From assembly GCA_016710015.1 (NCBI GenBank), contig JADJLR010000002.1, forward strand, positions 558,001 through 622,000: a stretch of 64,000 bases of DNA, written 5' to 3'. The position numbers and the translations under genes are program-made. The notes under the pieces were generated by a model. The model had not been told where the DNA came from and did no database searches. It saw only the letters and a list, made by a program, of their open reading frames with translations. Origin of the DNA: Flavobacteriales bacterium. GTDB taxonomy: Bacteria; Bacteroidota; Bacteroidia; Flavobacteriales_F; PHOS-HE28. Of this stretch, positions 33,453-41,204 are shown piece by piece (within the stretch, counting starts at the first letter, position 1; the number at the start of each line of letters is the position of its first letter).

Positions 33453-35117
33453 TCAGTTCCCTTTCTTCTCGAATGCGTTCAGCTGATCGAGCACTTCCTG
33501 TTGGCGTTCGGTCGCGAAGATGCGCATCACTTCCACTTCCCGTTGCCAAGTCGCCACATTCGATGGCCGACGCCACCGTTGCGTATGGCGCTCCATTTCC
33601 GGGGCCATGTGCGCAACGAACCGATCCAACCGTTCCAAGGACCGTACTGCGGAAAACGGCCCATTGGCCAACTCCCGGGCAATGGTGATGAAGTGCGCTC
33701 GCACACTCCCATTTCGCAATAAAGCCCGGAAGATCCATGTGATCGGGACCTCTTGGGCCTTCACGCGCAGGAAGAGGTCGGTCTTTGCATCGGCTGCTGC
33801 ACCATACCCCAGATCCGAATCGCCCATGATGAAATACCAGCGACCATCCAAGTGCGAGCCTGCTTTCGGATTTCCGGTATACCGCCAGAACTTCACGTTC
33901 TGTCCCGGCCAATCCATGTTGGCCACGATCATCTGGGTAGCCATGTAATACAGGAACCCGTCCACATCGATGCGGGCGTTCAGCGTATCCAACCACTGCG
34001 GGTCCTTCCCGTTCCACTCCCGGCTCCGATAGGCCAAGTGCTCGAACTCGCTGATCAGCGCAGGGTCGCCCCGATAGTACCGCGCTTCGTCCTCCAAGAT
34101 CGTGATGTGCTTCTTCTTTACTCCATACCGTCTGGCCAACTCGTGATCATCCATGCGGTGCCGGATGTGATGCACACCCCAATATGCGCCGTTGATGTAC
34201 ACCACGCACGTGCGATGTCCACTCACATCGAAAGGCAAGCCCTTGCAGAGATCATGCTGGTAGGCATCGCGCAGCATGGCCTTGATCTGGTCATTCCCGG
34301 CGGATCGCAACACCAGGCTCTGGTAGCCATTCTTGGCTTCCTCCCCGAATAGATCCTCGGCTACGCGTTCCGGAAACTCCAGCCGCAGCGCATGTTGCGG
34401 AAAGGCCCGTGTCATTTGCCCGTTGATCCTTACATCTACAGTTGATTGGAACACCTCTTCTCCGGATCCGTCCAAGAGTTGTACGATCCCTTCGCGCTCC
34501 CACGCTTTCCCGCGCATGTGGAAATTCCCCGGATACTTCCACCACCGAGGATCCGTGCGGTCGGTCTCCAGCACCTTCTCCGGTGCATGGAAGATGGCAT
34601 TGCCTACCACCATGAGTCCCGTATCAGGATCGAGCAAGGAGCCCGTGGGGATCACCAAGGACAGCACCGGCAGATCACCGTGATCCGCGAAGACCTTGGT
34701 ATGCAGCTTCACAGGGCCACTTCGCCCTTGGGTATCGCGTTCTGCATAGCGTGCCACCCAAGCTTCTGGCAAACCGAATAATGGGTGCCTCCAGTTCAGT
34801 GAGATGGGAGTGCTGAGCAGGTGCGCGATAGACCGCCGATCGGGCTCGATGTTCAACCTTACTTCCGGACCGTAAGCGATCCAACGCCCATCCGCTCCAA
34901 GGGCCAGATCCACCCCCCCGGCATCCGAGTGGAGCACGAGTTGCCCGCCACGATCCAGTGGGGATCTCTCGGGTCGGATGCGGACCTCGTTGAAGAGGTA
35001 ACCATGTACCGGCTCATACACGGGCATTCGAAACGCCGCTGCACCGAAGAACGCGACCACCGTGGCAACGCACAACAAGATGGACCCAACAAACTCTCGG
35101 CCCCGGGTTCCCTTCAT
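33453..35117 (-). CDS. CotH-kinase-like protein
   Basis: 554 aa. Seen: one N-terminal transmembrane segment (FVGSILLCVATVVAFFGAAAF), a beta-rich segment, then the CotH domain: LVLRSAGNDQIKAMLRDAYQ, VYINGAYWGVHHIRHRMD, MIVANMDWPGQNVKFWR and GRWYFIMGDSDLGYG, the DxDxG metal-binding motif of the fold. The frame stays open 230 codons upstream but that part is antisense/shadow of DUF4956. The ATG overlaps the DUF4956 stop as TGATG, which fixes the start. Together with DUF4956 it recalls loci where CotH and DUF4956 accompany VTC-type polyphosphate polymerases; no VTC protein is in the window. Confidence 0.85.
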   Translation of the reverse strand: MKGTRGREFVGSILLCVATVVAFFGAAAFRMPVYEPVHGYLFNEVRIRPERSPLDRGGQLVLHSDAGGVDLALGADGRWIAYGPEVRLNIEPDRRSIAHLLSTPISLNWRHPLFGLPEAWVARYAERDTQGRSGPVKLHTKVFADHGDLPVLSLVIPTGSLLDPDTGLMVVGNAIFHAPEKVLETDRTDPRWWKYPGNFHMRGKAWEREGIVQLLDGSGEEVFQSTVDVRINGQMTRAFPQHALRLEFPERVAEDLFGEEAKNGYQSLVLRSAGNDQIKAMLRDAYQHDLCKGLPFDVSGHRTCVVYINGAYWGVHHIRHRMDDHELARRYGVKKKHITILEDEARYYRGDPALISEFEHLAYRSREWNGKDPQWLDTLNARIDVDGFLYYMATQMIVANMDWPGQNVKFWRYTGNPKAGSHLDGRWYFIMGDSDLGYGAAADAKTDLFLRVKAQEVPITWIFRALLRNGSVRAHFITIARELANGPFSAVRSLERLDRFVAHMAPEMERHTQRWRRPSNVATWQREVEVMRIFATERQQEVLDQLNAFEKKGN

Positions 35118-35518
35118 CAGCGAGGGATGCGCGGATATGCCCAACGCAGGATGAAGAGGTACGGGATCAGTACCAGAGCGACCACCACCGAGGCTCCAGT
35201 GCCACAGCCGATCCCGATCGCCAAGGCGGATACCAACGTGATCGTCTCTTGCCCAGCACGCTCCTGCCTTCCCACCAGGATCGCTGCAGCGAGGAACAAT
35301 ACCGCTACCGGCAATTGCGAACGAACGAGTGCTGCCGACAACGCACCAATGGCACCCCAAAGCGCGGTCCTGCGGGCAACAGGACCTTCCTCCCGGATCC
35401 CGAAACGAGCCATGACATAGGTCAGCCCTGTGCTGAACAACACCACGAACAGCACACCCGGAAGATCGACCACCGAAAAGTGGCCCATCTGGTCCGCTAT
35501 GACTCCTTTGATATCCAT
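35117..35518 (-). CDS. DUF4956-family membrane protein
   Basis: 133 aa from the chosen ATG (MDIKGVIAD); an ATG at 35560 would add 14 residues. Seen: three or four hydrophobic helices (VLFVVLFSTGLTYVMA; LWGAIGALSAALV; AVLFLAAAILVG; VVVALVLIPYLFILRWAY) with a short TITLVSALAIGIGCGTGA stretch characteristic of DUF4956. First gene of the envelope operon DUF4956-CotH-Wzy-CotH-phosphoesterase. Shorter than the usual ~200-residue family members. No biochemical function is established for the family. Confidence 0.72.
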   Translation of the reverse strand: MDIKGVIADQMGHFSVVDLPGVLFVVLFSTGLTYVMARFGIREEGPVARRTALWGAIGALSAALVRSQLPVAVLFLAAAILVGRQERAGQETITLVSALAIGIGCGTGASVVVALVLIPYLFILRWAYPRIPR

Positions 35519-35575
35519 GACCTGCTTTTGCGCCAAAGCTAGGGATCGCGGAAAGCCCATGATCCGTACCTCTCC

Positions 35576-35583
35576 TATCTTTG
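35576..35583 (+). promoter_or_regulatory. Candidate -7 box of the seven-gene secreted operon
   Basis: TATCTTTG, exact match to TAnnTTTG, seven bases before the ATG of the first operon gene; transcripts would be leaderless or nearly so. No good -33 TTG. Lies in the narrow divergent gap with the DUF4956 gene. Confidence 0.4.
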
Positions 35584-35590
35584 GACTTCC

Positions 35591-36475
35591 ATGCACAAGT
35601 TCTTCCTCTGTTCCTTGTTCGGGTCCTTGGCGTTGGGTTCCCATGCGCAGACCATGGAACTGCCTTCGGGCACGATGACGATCCATTCCGGGACGACCCT
35701 ACGGCTGGAAAGTCCAATGACATGGGTTCTTGGACCTGATGTGACCTTGGTGAACGATGGGGTGATCGACCTCGGAGCGGAGTCCATTCTCGCGGAATCA
35801 GCAGGAGCACCCATCACGGGAACTGGCTTTGAACGCGTTAGTCCCGTCGCCCTTGGGCCATTCGATGGAGAGGAACCCGGCGGATTGGGCTTGACGGTCA
35901 CCACCACTTCCACTGCAGGCCCATTGGTTTTGGAGCGCAGCCATACCCCTTTCGTGCTTCCCGAAGGGGACGGCAGCATTGCACGCTCCTACCGCATTCA
36001 AAGTCCGTTGACCAACGGAGCAGCCATGGATCTCGACCTGCGGTACGACCCTTCGGAACTGAATGGACTGGACCCGATGCGATTGGCGCTGTTCCGATCA
36101 CCGGACGAGATCGGCCCATGGGTGCTATTGACCAGCACCAGCAGCCCAGGAATGAATTTGGTGAGCGCCACGGACTTGGCACCGTGGGCCTTGCTTACAG
36201 CTTTCGATGTGGACGCTCCCACGGGTGTGGCCAGCATGGTCGCTGAAGATGCGTTCGTGGTGTGGCCGACCGTGGTGACCGATCTGATCCACGTGGGCGC
36301 CCGCCACCAAGGAAGTATCCGAACCATCGAGGTGTTGGATCCCTTGGGTCGCGTGATCGAGCAAGATGCTTTTGGAGCACAGGACCGTGCGACACTGCAC
36401 CTCGGTCACTTGGCCATAGGCACTTATTTCCTTCGGGTGAATGGATCCGGAACATTCAAGTTCAGAAGGCTATGA
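35591..36475 (+). CDS. Secreted protein with T9SS type A sorting domain
   Basis: 294 aa. Seen: signal peptide (CSLFGSLALGSHAQ), a small beta domain (SGTMTIHSGTTLRLESPMTW ... GPDVTLVNDGVIDLG), a second beta region that contains RIQSPLTNGAAMDLDLRYD, and a C-terminal sorting domain (VWPTVVTDLIHVG ... IEVLDPLGRVIEQD ... GTYFLRVNG). First gene of the operon with the six paralogues that follow; it is unrelated to them in sequence and is the only one with a T9SS signal. Its stop overlaps the next start as ATGA. Confidence 0.82.
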   Translation: MHKFFLCSLFGSLALGSHAQTMELPSGTMTIHSGTTLRLESPMTWVLGPDVTLVNDGVIDLGAESILAESAGAPITGTGFERVSPVALGPFDGEEPGGLGLTVTTTSTAGPLVLERSHTPFVLPEGDGSIARSYRIQSPLTNGAAMDLDLRYDPSELNGLDPMRLALFRSPDEIGPWVLLTSTSSPGMNLVSATDLAPWALLTAFDVDAPTGVASMVAEDAFVVWPTVVTDLIHVGARHQGSIRTIEVLDPLGRVIEQDAFGAQDRATLHLGHLAIGTYFLRVNGSGTFKFRRL

Positions 36476-37260
36476 GGAATTTGATCCGATCGCTGCTGAT
36501 CCTGATACCGACCTTGGCCAGCGCCCAGTGGGAAGTACCCGTGCGGATCGAAATGAATGGCGCCACTGCGGACGATCGGCAAGTGCGTGGTCTGGCCGAT
36601 CCTGTTTCAGTGGATGCAGCGATCAGTGTGGACGCGGTGCGCAGTGGGGTCACCACAACGGTGATGGTGACAGGAACAGACGTTCTGGTCGGATCACTGC
36701 AGCCCGACCTTGCGGCATACACACCTGGCTTGATGGTAACCGTGCTGCCGTCGGAAAGGAACGTCCAAGCGGCTCAACTCGACCTGAACGGGTTGGGTGC
36801 CCGACCGATCGTGAAGTGGGGGCAAGTCCCCTTGGATAGTGCGGATCTGCAACCCGCGACCCCAGCACGATTGGTCTACGATGGTACACGCTTCATGCTG
36901 CTGAACAATGCGTATCGTCCCTGTCCCTCGGGCTATTCTCCGGCCAGTGCGTTGACGTGCATCGCGGACTCCGTCCGTGGTGTCAGGAACTTTCATCAAG
37001 CGGTGATGGCCTGCGACGCGATCGGTGCACGCATGTGTACGTTCGGCGAATGGACAACGGCGTGCAGGACCAAACCGGGTTTCTTGGGAACCGTGAGTTC
37101 GTACGAATGGGTGGGCGACGGTGCCAACAGTGGATCGGATGGTAAGATGGTGGGCGCTGGATCCAACGGTCCGACCGAAGTGACCGGTATTGCTTGTGAA
37201 TATGGTGCAACCAGTGGGATCGCTGCCCCTGTGAGGTACCGGTGCTGTAGATCAAGATAA
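36472..37260 (+). CDS. Secreted tail-fibre-like/FGE-like paralogue, type A, copy 1
   Basis: 262 aa, no named family. Seen: signal peptide (LLILIPTLASAQ); N-terminal motif DDRQVRGLADP; a segment LNGLGARPIVKWGQVPLDSA...LVYDGTRFMLL that closely follows a motif common in phage tail-fibre proteins; and a C-terminal module of about 115 residues with eight cysteines, including GARMCTFGEW, a YEWV segment and the terminal RCC. The RxCTxxEW...C and RCC signatures recall the formylglycine-generating-enzyme (FGE, C-type-lectin-like) fold, but the module is much shorter than an FGE enzyme. Likely a binding protein. No lipobox and no sorting domain. Start fixed by the ATGA overlap. Confidence 0.75.
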   Translation: MRNLIRSLLILIPTLASAQWEVPVRIEMNGATADDRQVRGLADPVSVDAAISVDAVRSGVTTTVMVTGTDVLVGSLQPDLAAYTPGLMVTVLPSERNVQAAQLDLNGLGARPIVKWGQVPLDSADLQPATPARLVYDGTRFMLLNNAYRPCPSGYSPASALTCIADSVRGVRNFHQAVMACDAIGARMCTFGEWTTACRTKPGFLGTVSSYEWVGDGANSGSDGKMVGAGSNGPTEVTGIACEYGATSGIAAPVRYRCCRSR

Positions 37261-38027
37261 TGCGAAATCTGCTCCTCTTCATCTCACTTCTAAGCGTTCC
37301 GCTGTACGGTCAGGTAGCAGTGGATGTACCGATCGACTTCATCGGCGATGTTGAACAACGCGGGATCGATGGACTCGCATTGCCCATAGCAGCAGATGCC
37401 GCGATCACGGTAGAAGCAAGCCTGCTCGGTGTCGCGAACTGGGCAGAAGCTACCGTGGTGACCAATGTTATCACGCTGCAACCCACCGTGCCCATATCCG
37501 CATACCGAGATGGTCAATTGCTGCGATTCATCGCGCCGATGAATGTATTCGGGGTGGTGACCTTGGCTTGCGACGGACTGGTTCCAGCACCTCTCGTACG
37601 ACCCGATGGCGTTTGGCCTGCACGCGGGCAGATCCGTTCCGGTGTGATCTGTGAAGTGCTCTTCGCGGACGGTCGATGGATCCTGATGAATGCGCCAGAA
37701 CTTGGTTGCCCACACGGGACAATTGCTGCCAATGCGCACTTGTGCATCGAAGTGTACGGCCAGCAGAACCTGCTCTTCTACCCGGCTTCCGACCGATGCT
37801 TGCAGATGGGTGGACGCTTGTGCAAATGGGGGGAGTACCACGCCGCTTGTACCTTGTTGAACGCAGATCTCAATGGGATGGGGGCCTCTTGGGAATGGAT
37901 CGATGACACCCAGAATCACGCGCACACGGCCGTGATCGTCGGCCTCGACTCGTGTACCGCGCAACAGTGGGCACTTCCCAATACCACCACATTCGCTCGC
38001 AGTCGGTGCTGTTTCGAACCCCGTTGA
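37260..38027 (+). CDS. Secreted FGE-like paralogue, type B, copy 1
   Basis: 255 aa. Signal peptide (LLFISLLSVPLYGQ), then EQRGIDGLALP, the type B counterpart of DRQVxGLxxP, a beta-rich middle (AYRDGQLLRFIAPMN; GRWILMNAPELGCPHG) and the eight-cysteine C-terminal module with GGRLCKWGEYHAAC, WEWIDDTQNHAHTA and RCCFEPR. It lacks the LNGLGARPIVK segment of type A. Start overlaps the upstream stop by one base (TAATG). Closest relative in the window is the type B copy at 39667, not its neighbours. Confidence 0.72.
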   Translation: MRNLLLFISLLSVPLYGQVAVDVPIDFIGDVEQRGIDGLALPIAADAAITVEASLLGVANWAEATVVTNVITLQPTVPISAYRDGQLLRFIAPMNVFGVVTLACDGLVPAPLVRPDGVWPARGQIRSGVICEVLFADGRWILMNAPELGCPHGTIAANAHLCIEVYGQQNLLFYPASDRCLQMGGRLCKWGEYHAACTLLNADLNGMGASWEWIDDTQNHAHTAVIVGLDSCTAQQWALPNTTTFARSRCCFEPR

Positions 38028-38029
38028 CG

Positions 38030-38815
38030 ATGATCGAGATGCGCACGCTCCCACTCCTGTTGCTGTTGATCGGTGGCGATTGCCTCGCCCAGGTCCAGGT
38101 GGATCGCCCGTTGATCCTGACCGGCCCCACCGATACCGACCGCCAAGTGTTGAGCTTGCCGAATTCGAGTGAACCAGCGGCGGTGCTCACTGCGGGTGTC
38201 GAGCAGGCCGGGGCGTACCGAACGGTCACCGCGACCGGCACGAGCCTATGGAACGTTCCGCTTCCCTCGCTCATCAGTGACCCCATTCCGGGTACACATC
38301 TCTTGCTGCTCACGCCGGCAACAGCATCCGGTCCGGTGAGCCTCTTGGTGAATGGTGCTGGACCTTTCCCGTTGATCAACAGCGTGCAGTCCCCGTATGA
38401 CGCGACCGAAGTGGAAGCCGGATCCCCACTCTCCGTAGTATTCGACGGCACCTCGTTCCATGTGTTGAATGGTTCGATCTATGCGCGCAAGCCATGTGAT
38501 CCGGGTCTTGTGGCGGTTAGTGAAGCCTTTTGCATCCAGCCGACCGAGCACGGGGCGAGCGATTTCTTCACGGCCAATGCCAATTGCGCGGCGAATGGCC
38601 TTCGGTTGTGTAGTTGGACGGAGTTCATTGTCGCTTGCAACAAGGCTACAGAATTGGGATTGACCGGGATGCTAGGCAACTGGGAGTGGACCGACGATGC
38701 GGTGAATGAGAATGGGTCGGCGCGCATCGCGGGATCCAGCACGTGTTCCACCACTGGAACAGCCTTGGTATCGGGCAGTATCGATCGCAATTCGCGGTGT
38801 TGTCATTCACGTTGA
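38030..38815 (+). CDS. Secreted FGE-like paralogue, type C, copy 1
   Basis: 261 aa; an ATG three codons later (MRTLPLLLLL) is an alternative start. Signal peptide (PLLLLLIGGDCLAQ), DRQVLSLPNS near the N-terminus, a middle segment SGPVSLLVNGAGPFPLI that keeps the NG-x-GP core of the tail-fibre-like motif, VVFDGTSFHVLN, and the eight-cysteine module (NGLRLCSWTEFIVAC; NWEWTDDAVNENGSA; RCCHSR). Two bases after the type B stop. A cysteine at the end of the signal peptide (GGDC) is a poor lipobox. Confidence 0.72.
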   Translation: MIEMRTLPLLLLLIGGDCLAQVQVDRPLILTGPTDTDRQVLSLPNSSEPAAVLTAGVEQAGAYRTVTATGTSLWNVPLPSLISDPIPGTHLLLLTPATASGPVSLLVNGAGPFPLINSVQSPYDATEVEAGSPLSVVFDGTSFHVLNGSIYARKPCDPGLVAVSEAFCIQPTEHGASDFFTANANCAANGLRLCSWTEFIVACNKATELGLTGMLGNWEWTDDAVNENGSARIAGSSTCSTTGTALVSGSIDRNSRCCHSR

Positions 38816-38839
38816 ATCCCCCTGGAAGAGCGCGCATTC

Positions 38840-39670
38840 ATGATCTCTTCACGGAGCCACGTCGAACCGACCTCGCTGCTCCGTTCGTTCCTTTTGGTTT
38901 GTGGCATCTTGTGTTCCGCCACAGTTCTACTGGCGCAATGGGATATCCCGGAGCGCGTGCTGCTGGATGGACCATCGCCCAACGACCGGCAAGTGCTGGA
39001 CCTCGGCACGCCGGAAGTACCCGATGCGTTGATGAGTGCTGGTACGGAACGACGCACGAGTACCAACTACACGGTCTTGCAAGGAACTGTAGCCTTGGTC
39101 GGTGATCTGATCCCCGAACCCACCGCATACACCGTGGGTATGATGATCACCGCTGTTCCCACCCAAACCAACGCATCAGGGCCCACCATCGAACTGAACG
39201 GTCTTGGAGCACGACCGATCGTGAAGTCAGGCGGTGTGCCCTTGGATAGTGCGGATCTCGTTACTGGAGTGGCGGTGCGATTGATCTTCGATGGCGCCCG
39301 ATTCCAACTCCTTTCCTCCATTTCGCTGAGTTGTCCGCAAGGGTTCCATTCCGCTTCACGGGAGTATTGTATCGCGGACTCGTCCGACACCGCCACTTCG
39401 TTCTTCGCGGCTGCCACGGCTTGCTCCGCACAAGGTGCGCGCTTGTGTACCATGGGTGAATGGGCCCACGCCTGTAGTCGGCTACCGGGCTTCCTCGGGA
39501 CGGTGTCCACTGCTGAATGGGTGGACCACGCCGCGAACAATGATGCAACGGCCAAGGTGGTGGGTGCCGGGAACAACGGCGAGATCGACGTGCCGGGCAC
39601 GGGCTGCAATTACGGTGGTTGGGGACTACCCATGGATCCTTTCCGCTTTCGATGCTGTACCGACCGATGA
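38840..39670 (+). CDS. Secreted tail-fibre-like/FGE-like paralogue, type A, copy 2
   Basis: 276 aa. Signal segment (LLRSFLLVCGILCSATVLLAQ), NDRQVLDLGTP, the tail-fibre-like LNGLGARPIVKSGGVPLDSA with LIFDGARFQLL, and the eight-cysteine module (GARLCTMGEWAHAC; TAEWVDHAANN; RCCTDR). Residue for residue it matches the first type A copy far better than the adjacent type C. The 24-base gap before it is the only non-coupled junction in the operon and marks the boundary between the two triplets. Confidence 0.75.
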   Translation: MISSRSHVEPTSLLRSFLLVCGILCSATVLLAQWDIPERVLLDGPSPNDRQVLDLGTPEVPDALMSAGTERRTSTNYTVLQGTVALVGDLIPEPTAYTVGMMITAVPTQTNASGPTIELNGLGARPIVKSGGVPLDSADLVTGVAVRLIFDGARFQLLSSISLSCPQGFHSASREYCIADSSDTATSFFAAATACSAQGARLCTMGEWAHACSRLPGFLGTVSTAEWVDHAANNDATAKVVGAGNNGEIDVPGTGCNYGGWGLPMDPFRFRCCTDR

Positions 39671-40434
39671 AATGGATCGGTGCCATAGCCCTTTGTTCCA
39701 GCTTGTGCGCTACTGCCCAAGTGGAGATCGATGTACCCATACGTGCCACCGGACCCGAGGGGCAGCGCGGCATCAATGGACTTGGTGATCCGATCAATGA
39801 AGGTGCAGCGATATCGGTGGATGTAGCTTCTTCGGGACAGGTCCATTGGGCATCCGGCACCGTGACCGCCGACACACTGACGCTTTCAGTCTCGCCTGGG
39901 TTGACCTACTATCAAGACGGCCAACTTCTTCGATTCAGTGCTGTAGGCAATGATCAGGTGATGCCATGGATCCGTGTAGGTGACATGGCCGCGTTGCCTG
40001 TAGTGAGACCGGATGGCCTTCCAGTGCAGTACGCACCGCTGGGCAGCGGGACGGTGGCCGAGATCCTGTTGCATGCTGGAACGTGGATCCTGTTGAACGC
40101 CGATCGAGCGACTTGCCCCCCGGGCTCGGTGTCGGTGAACGAACGGTTGTGCATGGAGACGAACGCAACCTCTGGGTTGAAGATCTATCAAGCCATCGCC
40201 CGCTGCGGGGATCGCGGAGGTAAACTCTGCACATGGGATGAGTACGTGGCAGGATGTACCCTGGCCGGTGCTCAACTGGGCGGACTGTTCGATGAGTGGG
40301 AATGGATCGACGACACCTCGAACCACACGCATACTGCGGATCAGGCCGGTCGATTCACGTGTCAAAGCCAACGCACGGCCAATGCGATCACGTTGATCGT
40401 TGGTGATACCCGCTGTTGTTACCATCCGCGATGA
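39667..40434 (+). CDS. Secreted FGE-like paralogue, type B, copy 2
   Basis: 255 aa, same length as the other type B. Signal peptide (IGAIALCSSLCATAQ), GQRGINGLGDP, YYQDGQLLRFSAVGN, TWILLNADRATCPPG, and the module GGKLCTWDEYVAGC, EWEWIDDTSNHTHTA, RCCYHPR. ATGA overlap with the upstream stop decides the start. The HTHTA stretch after WIDD is specific to type B. Confidence 0.72.
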   Translation: MKWIGAIALCSSLCATAQVEIDVPIRATGPEGQRGINGLGDPINEGAAISVDVASSGQVHWASGTVTADTLTLSVSPGLTYYQDGQLLRFSAVGNDQVMPWIRVGDMAALPVVRPDGLPVQYAPLGSGTVAEILLHAGTWILLNADRATCPPGSVSVNERLCMETNATSGLKIYQAIARCGDRGGKLCTWDEYVAGCTLAGAQLGGLFDEWEWIDDTSNHTHTADQAGRFTCQSQRTANAITLIVGDTRCCYHPR

Positions 40435-41204
40435 CGAAGTGGCTCCATACCCTCTTGGCCATGGCCGTCCCGTGCTCGTTGTTGGCCCAAGTGCATGTGG
40501 ACCTTCCGATCATCCTGACCGGAGCGGACCCCATGGATCGGCAGGTCACGGGCCTACCCCTCTCCACGGGATCGGGCGATGCATTGACCGCCGGTGTGGC
40601 ACAGAGCGGGATCCTGCATTCCATTACCGGAGTGACCGGCAATGACTGGGCCGCTACCATCCCCGGAACCACGGACTTGGCGATCGGCCTTCATGTTGTG
40701 GTGCGATCGCCCGTGACCAGCACAGGCCCGGTGACACTGATCTTGAATGGCCAAGGTCCGTTCGGGTTGATGCGTGGAAGCCTCCCGGTGGATGGTGCCG
40801 AACTGGTCACCGGTTCCATGGTTTCGCTGATCTTCGACGGTGCCGCGATGCAACTGATCAATGGAGTTCACGACCGTATAAGAAGTTGTCCGACCGGTAT
40901 GGTCGCAGCCAGTGCGCAATTCTGCATTGAACCGGGGCAAAGATCAGGCGTCGACTTCTTCATGGCTTCAGTGACCTGTGCCTCTGCAGGAAGGCGGTTG
41001 TGTACCTGGTCCGAATTCTATCTGGGCTGTGCGAATGGTGCGCTGGGACTTACGGGCACGGTGGACAATTGGGAATGGACGAACAACACCTCGAACGAGG
41101 ACAACTCCGTCCGTGTGGTGGGACAAGGCACTTGCATGGCGACCGGGACCTGGCCAGCGACCGGCAATGCGCCACTCCAATACCGTTGCTGCTATTCGCG
41201 GTGA
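40431..41204 (+). CDS. Secreted FGE-like paralogue, type C, copy 2
   Basis: 257 aa. Signal peptide (LHTLLAMAVPCSLLAQ), MDRQVTGLPLS, TGPVTLILNGQGPFGLM, SLIFDGAAMQLIN, and the module GRRLCTWSEFYLGC, NWEWTNNTSNEDNSV, RCCYSR. ATGA overlap with the preceding stop. Last gene of the operon; its last 13 bases overlap the 3' end of a convergent glycosyltransferase gene, and no terminator hairpin is seen. Confidence 0.72.
   Translation: MTKWLHTLLAMAVPCSLLAQVHVDLPIILTGADPMDRQVTGLPLSTGSGDALTAGVAQSGILHSITGVTGNDWAATIPGTTDLAIGLHVVVRSPVTSTGPVTLILNGQGPFGLMRGSLPVDGAELVTGSMVSLIFDGAAMQLINGVHDRIRSCPTGMVAASAQFCIEPGQRSGVDFFMASVTCASAGRRLCTWSEFYLGCANGALGLTGTVDNWEWTNNTSNEDNSVRVVGQGTCMATGTWPATGNAPLQYRCCYSR

Noticed and set aside
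35118..35810. N-terminal extension of the CotH-like gene
   Set aside because: The frame is open but antisense to, or overlapping, the DUF4956 gene and the start of the secreted operon; the TGATG overlap at 35115-35119 gives a natural start.
36472..41204. Diversity-generating retroelement targets
   Set aside because: The C-type-lectin-like fold fits DGR target proteins, but no reverse transcriptase or template-repeat pair is visible in the window and differences between copies are spread over the whole sequence rather than at adenine-specific sites.
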